Assembly (NCBI RefSeq): GCF_023805255.1
Contig: NZ_JAMSCK010000002.1
Coordinates: 248,001-312,000 of the forward strand
Direction of reading: 5' to 3'
DNA: 64,000 nt
From: Gramella jeungdoensis
GTDB lineage: Bacteria > Bacteroidota > Bacteroidia > Flavobacteriales > Flavobacteriaceae
The notes below the pieces were generated by a model that saw only the letters and a program-made list of their open reading frames with translations, made no database searches and had not been told where the DNA came from. Of the stretch, positions 1 through 9,455 are shown one piece after another. The translations under genes and the position numbers were made by a program. Numbering within the stretch: the stretch's first letter is position 1; each line of letters starts with the position of its first letter.

Positions 1-1
1 T

Positions 2-3000
2 ACAGGTAGGAAAGAGGGATCGGAAGATATTCAACGCGATCTGTTGCCAGATTTTTATGTGAACAATAACTTTTTTGAGACCATTTTTGGCGGAACCGAA
101 ATTGATATAGTCCCCCAGGGTTCGGTGGAAATGGATCTTGGCTTGCTATTTACTAAACAGGATAATCCCGCATTTTCACCCAGAAACAGAAGAAACCTTT
201 CCTTTGATTTTGATCAGCGTATAAGCCTGAGTCTTCTTGGACAAATTGGAGAGAGGCTGCAAGTGACCGCGAATTATGATACCGAGTCCACCTTTGATTT
301 TCAGAATCAGTTGAAGCTGGAATATACGCCCAATGAAGATGATATTGTACAGAAGATCGAGGTTGGTAATGTAAACATGCCACTCAATAATGCCCTGATC
401 CAGGGTGCCCAGAGCCTTTTTGGTTTCAAGACCGAACTTCAGTTCGGGAAGACCAGGATCACCGGTGTGTTTTCTGAACAAAAGTCTGAAAGAAGAACCG
501 TGAACGTTGAAGGCGGCGCAACGGTGGAAGAATTCGAAAAGTTCGCTTTGGATTACGATCAGGACCGGCACTTTTTCCTTTCGCATTATTTCCGGGATAA
601 TTATGATGAGGCCTTAAGGAATTATCCCTTTATAAATTCCAATATTCAGATTAAAAGGATTCAGGTCTGGATAACCAACAGGACCAATAATATTCAGAAC
701 CTTACCGATACAAGGAATATTGTTGCCATTCAGGATCTTGGAGAAACGAATGTTCCGGGAAATATTGGTCTCGATAACCCACCAGGAGGATTCTTTAATC
801 AGCCGACAGGGGCATTCCCGGATAACCGAAACAATGATTTTAACCCTTTCGGAATTACAGGTCCGCAGGAATCTGTGCTTACTCCTGCCATTCGAGATAT
901 AGCAACTGTTGAAAGCGGTTTTGGCGGAGTGACGGTTTCAGAAGGAACCGATTATGCAAAACTGGAAAATGCCCGCCAGCTTAAACCAAATGAATATACC
1001 GTAAACACTCAGTTAGGTTATATTTCACTTAACCAGAGGCTGAGTAATGATGAGGTGCTCGCGGTTGCATTTCAATATACCATTAACGGTGAGGTTTATC
1101 AGGTGGGTGAATTTGCGAATGACGGGGTGAATTCAACATCCAATAATCCTGAGCAGCAACCCGATACAGGTTCCAATCCAAGGGCAAATCAGAACCTTGT
1201 GGTAAAATTACTAAAAAGTACTATTACCAATGTGAATGAGCCTATCTGGGACCTGATGATGAAGAACATATACAGCCTCGGGGCATACCAGCTGGAAAGG
1301 GAAGATTTCAGGATGAATATTCTTTATACAGATCCACAACCTTTAAACTATATAAAACCGGCCGAAGGAACCACCCTGCCGCCAGATGTTGCCGAGACAC
1401 CATTGCTTAGGGTTTTCAGATTAGACCAGTTAAATACTAATAATGATCCCATCAATGGGGGCGACGGTTTCTTTGATTATGTGCCACAGATAACCATAGA
1501 TCCACAGAATGGTAATATCATATTTACCACGGTAGAACCATTCGGAAAACACCTGTTTGATAAACTGGACGAAACACCCAATACAGGAACTGAAGATTAT
1601 ACCATTCCCGAAACCTGGAATGAGAACCAGCAGAAATATGTGTTCCGTGCGATGTATCGCACTACAAAAACCCAGGCAGAGCAGGAGGAGGCCGATAAGA
1701 ACAAATTCCAGTTAAAGGGTAGGTACAAATCGGCGGAGGTGGAAGGTATCCCTATTGGTTTCAATTTACCACCGGGATCTGTTACGGTTACTGCCGGTGG
1801 AAGAATACTTCAGGAAGGAGTGGATTATGTGGTGAACTATGAGCTGGGAAGGGTGCAGATACTTGACGAGGCCTTATTGGCTTCAGATATCCCCATCCAG
1901 GTGAATACTGAAAACAATGCCTTATTCGGTCAGCAGACCAAACGATTTACAGGGATAAACGTGGAGCACCAGTTCAATGAGAACTTTCTTATTGGCGGTA
2001 CTTTTATCAATCTTAAAGAGCGACCGCTAACACAAAAGGCAAATTATAGTTACGAACCGATAAATAATACCATCCTCGGGCTGAATTTAAATTACAGTAC
2101 CGAAGTTCCTTTTCTTACAAGACTGGTAAATAAATTACCGAATATCGATACCGATGTGAAATCGAACGTTTCTGTGCGGGGTGAATTTGCTTATTTGATC
2201 CCCGGGGCACCAGCAACCAACGATTTTGATGGTAAGGCTACGACCTATATTGATGATTTCGAAGCTTCACAAACCTCTATTGATATAAGCAATCCTTTGA
2301 GCTGGGAGCTTTCCAGTACTCCTATCGGTTACGGAGGTGAGCTTCCCAACGGTGATCTGGGAGTTGGATACAAAAGGGCAAAACTGGCCTGGTATACCAT
2401 AGACCCTATCTTTTACAGCAATAGAAGGCCTTCCGGAATCAGTGATTCTGATATATCGACTTATGCTGCCAGAAGGGTGGCTTTAAACGAGATTTTCCCG
2501 AATACGGATGTGGTTCAGGGACAGCCACAGGTTGTTTATACAATGGATGTGGCATACAACCCAACAGAAAGGGGACCATACAACTATAATCCCGCTGCTG
2601 CAGGTACAAACAATCTTCCAAATCCGGGGAGTAATTTTGGTGGGATCATGCGGTCTATCAATACCACCAATTTTGAGCAGTCAAATGTTGAGTATATACA
2701 GTTCTGGGTGATGGATCCGTATATCTATCCTGAAAATTCAGGTAGCCAGGGAGGGAGCATTAATTTTAACCTCGGTAATATTTCGGAAGACGTCCTGAAG
2801 GATGGGCGTAAGCAATATGAGAATGGCTTGCCTGAAGGGGAAGGAGAAGCTAATATTATTAGTACGTCAGTTGCGGATGTTCCGGCCGATCAGTCACTGG
2901 TTTATGCATTTGATACCGAAGGTGATGCGAGAACCCGTCAGGATGCCGGTTACGATGGTATCCTTGATGCGGAAGAGGCTACAAGATTTAGTGATTTTGC

Positions 3001-6000
3001 AGGTCTTCCCGATCCGTCTGCGGATAACTATGAATATTTTCTCAATACAGAAGGGAATATCCTGGAGCGTTACCGAAACTATAATGGAACACAGGGCAAC
3101 TCACCTACGCAGGTGACCGATACCAACCGTGGGAATACCACCCTGCCTACTACCGAAGATATCAACCGGGACAATACGATGAACACCATTAACAGCTATT
3201 TTGAGTATGAGGTGCCTTTCTTCCCGGGGATGAATATCGATAATAACCAGTATATAACTGATGTTAAGGAAATAACGACTACTCTTAGAAACGGACAGGA
3301 ACTTCCCGTTAGATGGCTTCAGTTCAAGGTGCCGATCTTTGAACCAACGGAAGCTGTAGGTGGAATTGCCGACTTCAGATCTATTCGTTTTATAAGGATG
3401 TACCTTTCCGACTTTCAGGATCCCACCTTGTTGAGATTCGGAACCATGGATCTGGTGCGAGGAGATTACCGAAGATATACTCAGAGTCTTTTTGAGGACG
3501 AAGGCCGACCGGAAAACCCCAATACGCTTTTTGAAGTAAACGCGGTTAATATTGAAGAGAACGAAAATCGTCAGCCTATCCCTTATGTGCTTCCCCCGGG
3601 AGTTGTTCGGGAAGAGCTTTATGAGAACAATACCAATATCAGGCAGAATGAGCAGTCTCTTTCACTAAGAACCTGCGGCCTGGAGCCTCAGGATGCCAGG
3701 GCCGTTTATAAGAACTTTCAGGTGGATATGCGTCAGTATGAAAACCTGGAAATGTTCCTTCATGCTGAATCCCTTGTGAACAGGCAACCACTTAAGGATG
3801 GACAGCTGGTGGCTTTCATTAGAATGGGAACCGATTTTAGCGACAACTTCTACCAGATAGAAATTCCGTTATCTCCAACCTTATTCGGGGCTTCCACGCC
3901 TGAAGAGATCTGGCCTGAAGTGAACCGACTAAACCTCCAACTCGACTTGCTTCAACAGATTAAAACAGCGGTACTGGGAGATCCATCTCTTATTTCTACC
4001 GAGCTGAATTTCTTTACCGAAGATCTTGCCCAGATAGATGCCGAAGCTCCATATGATATGGGGCAGTTAAGACTCGGGGTAAAAGGGAATCCGAGTTTTG
4101 GAAATATCAGGCTGTTGATGCTAGGGGTTAAGAATGGTACCCGTGTAGATGGGGTTACCGATCTTTGCGGGGAAGTATGGTTCAATGAGTTAAGGCTTTC
4201 GGATCTCAAGAATGAAGGCGGCTGGGCTGGAGTTGTGAGCATGGATAGCAATCTTGCCGATTTTGCCAATATTTCGGCTACCGGAAGAAGAAGTACTGTT
4301 GGTTTCGGAAGTATTGAGCAGGGACCAAATCAGCGTAGCAGGGAAGACCTTCAGCAGTACGATATGGTCACCAATGTGAATATGGGGCAATTGCTTCCGA
4401 AGAAATGGGGGGTGAAGATCCCGGTGAACTACAGCAGGGGTGAAGAGCTTATCACTCCTAAATATGATCAGGAATTCCTTGATGTGGAACTGGATACGAG
4501 GCTGGAGAATATTTTTGATTCCGACGAAAGAGATGCGGTTAAAAAACAATCTCAGTCTTATACAAAAAGGGAAAGTATAAATGTAATAGGTCTTCGTAAG
4601 GAAAGAACAGGAGAGAAAAAACCTATGCCTTATGATGTTGAGAACTTTGCTTTTTCAACTTCCTATAATCAGATAAATCATCGTGATTTTGAGGTGGAGG
4701 AAAGCCTGGATCAGAGTATACGGGTTGGTGGAACTTATGAGTTCAATTTCCCGGAAAAATCTGTTGAGCCACTTAAGAAGATCACGGTGCTGGATAGCAG
4801 TGATTATTTTGCACTGCTAAGGGATTTTAATTTCAATTACCTGCCTTCAAATATCAATGCCAGTTCTAATATTTTCAGGCAGTATAATCAGCAAAAGTTC
4901 AGGTCGCTAGATCTTAGTGAAAATGATATTGGCATTCCTACCCTTTACCAGAGAAATTATTTGTTTGACTGGCAGTATGGGATCAATTATAATCTTACAA
5001 GGTCGCTGAGTTTTGCATTTAATGCCAGCAATAACAGGATCATTAGAAATTATATAGATGAAGAAGGCTTTGCCAACAACAGCATTGGCCTTTGGGACGA
5101 TTTCTTCAATATAGGTGAGCCTAACCAGCATTACCAGACCTTGCAGGTGAATTATCAGGTGCCTTTTGATAAGATCCCGGTATTAAGGTTTATCAAGGCG
5201 ACCTATTCCTATACGGGAGATTTCCAGTGGCAAAGGGGCTCGCAGATCTTTGATCAGCTGGAAGGTATTCCTGACCTGGGAAACAGTGTTCAAAACTCGA
5301 ATACCCACCAGATTAATGCTAATCTCAATATGCAGGATTTGTACAATTATGTAGGGCTTGTGGAGAAAAAATCTCAAAGGGCTGGTAAGAGCATCAGGGA
5401 AAGAAGCCGGGGTGTGCCAACTCTGGGTCCACCGAATGAGGATGAAGAGCAGGAGGAAAATAAACCGCAGCCCAAGGCGAACAAAGGCTACAATACTTTT
5501 GTGAATATCGTTACGGGAATTAAGAGTTTACAGGTAAATTACCGGAACAGCCGCGGAATATTTCTTCCGGGCTATACTCAGAGTGTCGGATTTATGGGAA
5601 CCTTCAGGCCTAGTGCTGCCTTTACTTTCGGATTCCAGGATGAGATACGCTATATGGCGGCAGAAAGAGGCTGGCTAACACTTTATCAGAATTTCAATCA
5701 GCAATACAGCTCTGTTGAGAACGAACAGCTGGATGCCCAGGCAACTCTTGATTTTCTACCCGATCTTACAATTGAACTATCCGGCAGAAAGAATTATGCG
5801 GAAAATTATTCCGAAAACTACAAAGTAGATCCGGTGACACTCGAATATAAAGCCTTGACTCCCTATACATACGGGAATTTCAATATTTCAACTATCCTTA
5901 TAAAAACTGCATTCAGCCAGTCGACCGAAACCAGTTCAGAGGCGTTCCAGACCTTCAGGGAGAACAGGCTGGAGATTGCCCGCAGGCTGGCAGCAGCAAG

Positions 6001-6832
6001 AGGACTTGATCCTAACGATGTAGGTGAAGATGGTTACCCTAGAGGGATAGGAAGGTCTAATCAGGCAGTATTGCTTCCGGCTTTCATTTCGGCTTATTCA
6101 GGGAAAGACGCAGGTAAAGTTAAACTGGGGCCTTTCAGGGATACTCCGCTGCCTAACTGGACGGTAAAATATACCGGCTTGATGAGGCTTGGATGGTTTA
6201 GGGATAAATTCAGAAGATTCTCCATAAATCATGGATACAGGTCAGATTATACATTGAATCAGTTCCAGACCAATCTGGATTATGATTCTGAAAATCCTGA
6301 AGAACTGAATCAGGCTGGAGACTTTAAGAATCCGATCCTCTATTCTAATGTGGTGCTAACCGAACTCTTTACACCGCTCGCACGTATAGATTTTGAAACG
6401 AAAGGGAATATTCAGGTGCTTGCACAGCTTGAAAAAGACCGGTCCTTAGCCTTCAGTTTTGATAATAATCTTCTCACAGAATATAGTGGTAATGAGTATA
6501 CACTTGGGCTTGGCTACAGGTTAAAAGATCTGAAGATTTCGACTGGCCTGGGTGGTAGAAACCGTATTTTGAGTAGTGATCTTAATTTTAAGGCTGATGT
6601 GTCCTATAGAAAGAATCGTACAATAGTGCGTTACCTTGATCTTGAGAATAATCAAACCATTTCGGGTCAGGATATCTGGGCTATAAACTTCACGGCAGAT
6701 TATGGTCTTACCAGGAATCTTACTGCGAGGTTCTATTACGATCATAGTTTCTCAGAATATGCAGTTTCAACAGCATTTCCTCAAACAACCATCAGGTCTG
6801 GGATCACTTTGATATATAATTTCGGAAATTAA
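2..6832 (+). CDS. sprA: SprA, type IX secretion outer-membrane translocon (5' end outside window)
   Basis: This is the giant outer-membrane channel through which type IX secretion substrates leave the cell and on which gliding depends (Sov in Porphyromonas). The frame is open from base 2, so the start lies upstream; the visible part encodes about 2276 residues. From general knowledge Flavobacterium SprA is about 2400 residues, so only the signal peptide and roughly the first hundred residues are missing. The protein alternates amphipathic strands with long Asn/Asp/Tyr-rich loops, as expected for a very large beta-barrel, and ends in a strand-like segment at a terminal asparagine. The TTG at 44 is an artefact of the window edge. 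Followed after 61 bases by gcvH, an arrangement I recall from other Flavobacteria. Identity is confident; exact N-terminus not visible. Confidence 0.93.
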   Translation, partial: TGRKEGSEDIQRDLLPDFYVNNNFFETIFGGTEIDIVPQGSVEMDLGLLFTKQDNPAFSPRNRRNLSFDFDQRISLSLLGQIGERLQVTANYDTESTFDFQNQLKLEYTPNEDDIVQKIEVGNVNMPLNNALIQGAQSLFGFKTELQFGKTRITGVFSEQKSERRTVNVEGGATVEEFEKFALDYDQDRHFFLSHYFRDNYDEALRNYPFINSNIQIKRIQVWITNRTNNIQNLTDTRNIVAIQDLGETNVPGNIGLDNPPGGFFNQPTGAFPDNRNNDFNPFGITGPQESVLTPAIRDIATVESGFGGVTVSEGTDYAKLENARQLKPNEYTVNTQLGYISLNQRLSNDEVLAVAFQYTINGEVYQVGEFANDGVNSTSNNPEQQPDTGSNPRANQNLVVKLLKSTITNVNEPIWDLMMKNIYSLGAYQLEREDFRMNILYTDPQPLNYIKPAEGTTLPPDVAETPLLRVFRLDQLNTNNDPINGGDGFFDYVPQITIDPQNGNIIFTTVEPFGKHLFDKLDETPNTGTEDYTIPETWNENQQKYVFRAMYRTTKTQAEQEEADKNKFQLKGRYKSAEVEGIPIGFNLPPGSVTVTAGGRILQEGVDYVVNYELGRVQILDEALLASDIPIQVNTENNALFGQQTKRFTGINVEHQFNENFLIGGTFINLKERPLTQKANYSYEPINNTILGLNLNYSTEVPFLTRLVNKLPNIDTDVKSNVSVRGEFAYLIPGAPATNDFDGKATTYIDDFEASQTSIDISNPLSWELSSTPIGYGGELPNGDLGVGYKRAKLAWYTIDPIFYSNRRPSGISDSDISTYAARRVALNEIFPNTDVVQGQPQVVYTMDVAYNPTERGPYNYNPAAAGTNNLPNPGSNFGGIMRSINTTNFEQSNVEYIQFWVMDPYIYPENSGSQGGSINFNLGNISEDVLKDGRKQYENGLPEGEGEANIISTSVADVPADQSLVYAFDTEGDARTRQDAGYDGILDAEEATRFSDFAGLPDPSADNYEYFLNTEGNILERYRNYNGTQGNSPTQVTDTNRGNTTLPTTEDINRDNTMNTINSYFEYEVPFFPGMNIDNNQYITDVKEITTTLRNGQELPVRWLQFKVPIFEPTEAVGGIADFRSIRFIRMYLSDFQDPTLLRFGTMDLVRGDYRRYTQSLFEDEGRPENPNTLFEVNAVNIEENENRQPIPYVLPPGVVREELYENNTNIRQNEQSLSLRTCGLEPQDARAVYKNFQVDMRQYENLEMFLHAESLVNRQPLKDGQLVAFIRMGTDFSDNFYQIEIPLSPTLFGASTPEEIWPEVNRLNLQLDLLQQIKTAVLGDPSLISTELNFFTEDLAQIDAEAPYDMGQLRLGVKGNPSFGNIRLLMLGVKNGTRVDGVTDLCGEVWFNELRLSDLKNEGGWAGVVSMDSNLADFANISATGRRSTVGFGSIEQGPNQRSREDLQQYDMVTNVNMGQLLPKKWGVKIPVNYSRGEELITPKYDQEFLDVELDTRLENIFDSDERDAVKKQSQSYTKRESINVIGLRKERTGEKKPMPYDVENFAFSTSYNQINHRDFEVEESLDQSIRVGGTYEFNFPEKSVEPLKKITVLDSSDYFALLRDFNFNYLPSNINASSNIFRQYNQQKFRSLDLSENDIGIPTLYQRNYLFDWQYGINYNLTRSLSFAFNASNNRIIRNYIDEEGFANNSIGLWDDFFNIGEPNQHYQTLQVNYQVPFDKIPVLRFIKATYSYTGDFQWQRGSQIFDQLEGIPDLGNSVQNSNTHQINANLNMQDLYNYVGLVEKKSQRAGKSIRERSRGVPTLGPPNEDEEQEENKPQPKANKGYNTFVNIVTGIKSLQVNYRNSRGIFLPGYTQSVGFMGTFRPSAAFTFGFQDEIRYMAAERGWLTLYQNFNQQYSSVENEQLDAQATLDFLPDLTIELSGRKNYAENYSENYKVDPVTLEYKALTPYTYGNFNISTILIKTAFSQSTETSSEAFQTFRENRLEIARRLAAARGLDPNDVGEDGYPRGIGRSNQAVLLPAFISAYSGKDAGKVKLGPFRDTPLPNWTVKYTGLMRLGWFRDKFRRFSINHGYRSDYTLNQFQTNLDYDSENPEELNQAGDFKNPILYSNVVLTELFTPLARIDFETKGNIQVLAQLEKDRSLAFSFDNNLLTEYSGNEYTLGLGYRLKDLKISTGLGGRNRILSSDLNFKADVSYRKNRTIVRYLDLENNQTISGQDIWAINFTADYGLTRNLTARFYYDHSFSEYAVSTAFPQTTIRSGITLIYNFGN

Positions 6833-6842
6833 CGGGGGCATA

Positions 6843-6873
6843 TTTGAACAATTCCGCTAAAAAGCTAACTTTG
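6843..6873 (+). promoter_or_regulatory. Bacteroidota-type promoter for gcvH
   Basis: TTTG at 6843-6846, a 19-base spacer and TAACTTTG at 6866-6873 match the Bacteroidota -33/-7 consensus exactly. Transcription would start near 6880, leaving a leader of about 14 bases before the gcvH ATG at 6894. Confidence 0.7.
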
Positions 6874-6893
6874 CGGTCTTATAATACTAAACT

Positions 6894-7274
6894 ATGAACA
6901 TTCCACAAGAATTAAAGTACACAAAAGACCACGAGTGGGTTAAGATAGAAGGTGATACCGCAACCATCGGAGTTACAGATTTTGCCCAGGGAGAACTTGG
7001 GGATATCGTATATGTTGAGGTAGAAACCCTTGATGAAACTCTTGAGAAAGAGGAAGTTTTTGGAACGGTAGAAGCAGTTAAGACGGTATCTGATCTTTTT
7101 ATGCCTGTCTCGGGAGAAATCATTGAATTTAATGATAGCCTTGAAGATGAGCCCGAAAAAGTAAATAGCGATCCTTACGGAGAAGGATGGATGATCAAAG
7201 TGAAACTTTCAGACGCCTCTGAAGTTGACGAACTTTTATCTGCTGAAGAATATAAAGAAGTAATTGGTAGCTAG
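6894..7274 (+). CDS. gcvH: Glycine cleavage system H protein
   Basis: Lipoyl carrier of the glycine cleavage system: it shuttles the methylamine group from the P protein to the T protein in the cytoplasm. The 126-residue length is normal for the family. The lipoyl-attachment region reads [11 protein letters not shown], with Lys63 as the lipoylated residue, and the N-terminal YTKDHEWV is typical. It has its own promoter directly downstream of sprA. The other glycine cleavage genes are not in the window. Its stop overlaps the start proposed for the VanZ-like gene by 11 bases, suggesting co-transcription. Confidence 0.96.
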   Translation: MNIPQELKYTKDHEWVKIEGDTATIGVTDFAQGELGDIVYVEVETLDETLEKEEVFGTVEAVKTVSDLFMPVSGEIIEFNDSLEDEPEKVNSDPYGEGWMIKVKLSDASEVDELLSAEEYKEVIGS

Positions 7275-7662
7275 AATACTCTTATTTGTTTCGCTGATCT
7301 ACACGGGTGCCATTACTTATTTCTCGTTAATAGTAATGGACTTTAAGGTTAGTTTGGCGGGATTTGATCCTACAGACAAAATGCTCCATGCCGGAGCATA
7401 TTTGTTTTTAGCTCTTTTGTGGAAGCTATTCTTTGTTTTTAAACACTCTGATTTTAAGCGATATACAACCAATCTTCTATGGGTTGCATTCGCTTGTTTT
7501 GTATTTGGTATGTTAATTGAGGTTTTGCAGGGAACCCTCACCAGTTACAGGACGCCCGATTGGTGGGATGTCCTGGCTAATTCTACTGGTGTTTTACTGG
7601 CTGTTTTGCTTTTTCTCGTCATGGCGCCGACGGTAAAAAGCCTTAAGCAGAAAGTTGACTAG
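7264..7662 (+). CDS. VanZ-like family membrane protein
   Basis: Small integral membrane protein of 132 residues with about four hydrophobic helices (near residues 4-22, 38-60, 75-92 and 105-122). The pattern of a first helix, then a DKxxHAGAY segment, then a late GMLIEVLQ motif resembles VanZ-like proteins; the biochemical role of most members is unknown. The TTG start at 7264 sits immediately behind an in-frame TAA and inside the 3' end of gcvH. The next ATG (near 7336) would delete the first helix, so the TTG is preferred. No link to glycopeptide resistance should be inferred. Confidence 0.7.
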   Translation: MVARILLFVSLIYTGAITYFSLIVMDFKVSLAGFDPTDKMLHAGAYLFLALLWKLFFVFKHSDFKRYTTNLLWVAFACFVFGMLIEVLQGTLTSYRTPDWWDVLANSTGVLLAVLLFLVMAPTVKSLKQKVD

Positions 7663-7782
7663 CTATCTTATAACCTTAATTAACTAATCTTTCTATGAAA
7701 TGAGCCATACTATCATTTGGCTTTATGCTGAATATTTAATGGTGAATTACATCTGACAGATTTATTAAAACACCAAAATCAG

Positions 7783-8505
7783 ATGAAACCTAAAAAATAC
7801 CCGAAGGCCGACCTTCGTCGGCGATGGTTCCTGTTTCTTCAGATCGGACTCATTTTAGTGCTTTTTTTGACCCTTCAGGCATTCCAATGGAAGACCTATG
7901 ACCAGCAACAAATAGTAGATCCTGATATCACTTATAATGATATAGAGGAAGAAACACCGCCGGTCACAGTCCTTCCCGATGTTCCTCCGCCACTTCCACC
8001 ACCAAAGACCATAGTTGATGTTATAAAGGAAGTTCCCGATGATAAGGATGTGGAAGAGGATAATGTAGCGCCTACCGAAATAGATCTTGACGATCTTGTA
8101 AAGCCTTCAGAAATTGAGGAGCCAGATGATGTTGAGGATCCCGTGCATGTTCCTTTTGATTTTATTGAAGATGTGCCGGTTTTTCCAGGGTGCGAAAGCC
8201 TTTCGGAAAATGAAGAAAGAAGGAAATGCATGGGTGATGAGATTAACCGGTTTGTAAGGAATGAATTCGATACCACATTGGGAGAGGAGCTAGGGTTAAC
8301 TGGTATGAATCTTGTGGTTATTAGATTTGTAGTGAACAGGCAGGGGGAGGTCGATGAGATTAAAACCCGGGCCACTCATCCTGGACTTGAAAAGGAAGCT
8401 GAACGGGTGATTGGATTGTTGCCCAAAATGCAGCCTGGTAAGCAAAGAGGAAAACCTGTACCTGTTTCTTTTACTATCCCCATACGTTTCCAGGTTCTGG
8501 ACTGA
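7783..8505 (+). CDS. Energy transducer TonB-type protein (copy 1)
   Basis: Inner-membrane anchored periplasmic protein of 240 residues with TonB architecture: short basic N-terminus, one helix (about 14-33), a Pro/acid-rich linker (58-125) and a C-terminal TonB domain (about 130-240). TonB proteins pass energy from the ExbBD motor to outer-membrane receptors. Residues VFPGCE and a second cysteine 12 positions later (Cys137, Cys149) are typical of the Bacteroidota branch. The next gene has the same length, N-terminal pattern and cysteine positions, so the two are tandem duplicates. No exbB/exbD is in the window. Separated by 120 bases from the VanZ-like gene with nothing else recognisable between. 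Confidence 0.85.
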   Translation: MKPKKYPKADLRRRWFLFLQIGLILVLFLTLQAFQWKTYDQQQIVDPDITYNDIEEETPPVTVLPDVPPPLPPPKTIVDVIKEVPDDKDVEEDNVAPTEIDLDDLVKPSEIEEPDDVEDPVHVPFDFIEDVPVFPGCESLSENEERRKCMGDEINRFVRNEFDTTLGEELGLTGMNLVVIRFVVNRQGEVDEIKTRATHPGLEKEAERVIGLLPKMQPGKQRGKPVPVSFTIPIRFQVLD

Positions 8506-8615
8506 AAATGATGACTTTATAAAAATACTGAGTTTTTAATCGCTTATTATCTCAGATAAATTTAATTTTTTAGAAAAAATCTTTATTTTAGCAACCCTTA
8601 ACAATATAACGCATT

Positions 8616-9338
8616 ATGGAACCGAAGAAAAATCCTAAAGCTGATTTAAACAGGAACAGAGTTCTTTTCTTGCAGCTTGGTCTTGTCGTAGTTCTATTTC
8701 TAACTTGGCAGGCAATTGAGTGGAAAACTTATGACCCTGAAAAAATAGATATAGGGCAAGTAAACATGGACGCTCTTGATGAAGAGGATGTGCCAATTAC
8801 TGAAATGCAGAATACTCCGCCACCACCACCGCCACCACCGCCGGCACCAGAAGTGATCGAGGTAGTGGAAGATGAAGAAGAAGTGGAAGAGGACGAAATT
8901 CAGTCTACCGAAACCAATCTGGACGAGATCGTTGAGGTGGAAGAGGTTGTTGAGGCTCCTGTAGAAGAGGAGGTAGAAGACGTTCCGTTTGCGGTTATCG
9001 AGGATGTGCCAATCTTTCCTGGTTGTGAGAACAAAAGAAACAACGAAGAGCGTAAGAAGTGTATGAGTGAAAAGATCAGTTCGTATGTGAACAAAGAGTT
9101 CGATACAGATCTTGGGGCTGAACTTGGATTGAGTGGTATAAACCGTGTGATTGTGCAGTTTAGAATTGACGAGAAAGGAAATATTGGTCAGGTTAGAGCA
9201 CGTGCTCCACACCCAAGACTTGAGCAGGAAGCTGCCAGAGTTATCAATAGCCTGCCTAAAATGAAACCAGGTAAGCAGCGTGGTAAACCGGTAGGTGTAA
9301 TGTATTCGCTTCCAATTGCCTTTAAGGTTCAGGATTAA
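8616..9338 (+). CDS. Energy transducer TonB-type protein (copy 2)
   Basis: Paralogue of the preceding gene, also 240 residues: one membrane helix (about 15-33), a run of nine prolines near residue 70, a strongly acidic linker (Glu/Asp-rich, 82-122) and a TonB C-terminal domain with Cys137 and Cys149. The linker composition differs while both ends are well conserved, as expected when only anchor and receptor-binding ends are constrained. Likely role is energy transduction to TonB-dependent receptors or to an outer-membrane partner; the closeness of the remB-like gene, which carries a related domain, is suggestive but unproven. A strong terminator follows directly, so the remB-like gene probably has its own promoter. 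Confidence 0.86.
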   Translation: MEPKKNPKADLNRNRVLFLQLGLVVVLFLTWQAIEWKTYDPEKIDIGQVNMDALDEEDVPITEMQNTPPPPPPPPPAPEVIEVVEDEEEVEEDEIQSTETNLDEIVEVEEVVEAPVEEEVEDVPFAVIEDVPIFPGCENKRNNEERKKCMSEKISSYVNKEFDTDLGAELGLSGINRVIVQFRIDEKGNIGQVRARAPHPRLEQEAARVINSLPKMKPGKQRGKPVGVMYSLPIAFKVQD

Positions 9339-9361
9339 TATTACTCATAAAGATATTTTTA

Positions 9362-9387
9362 AATCCCGGCAAACGCCGGGATTTTTT
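9362..9387 (+). terminator. Intrinsic terminator after the second tonB-type gene
   Basis: Nine-base stem AATCCCGGC/GCCGGGATT with loop AAAC followed by a T tract, 24 bases after the stop codon. Confidence 0.9.
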
Positions 9388-9455
9388 ATTTTATGTAAAT
9401 TCGCTTTGAGGAAAAAATGTATCTTACAAGCATTAAATAATAGCCCCCTAAGCCT

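Noticed and set aside
7264-7662. Glycopeptide resistance gene (vanZ)
   Set aside because: Only the general VanZ-like fold is visible, no van genes accompany it, and the family is broad.
8700-9212. Antisense open frame of 170 codons across the second tonB-type gene
   Set aside because: Created by the Pro- and Glu-rich repeats of the real gene on the plus strand; the product would be Trp/Arg/Phe-rich low complexity without family features.
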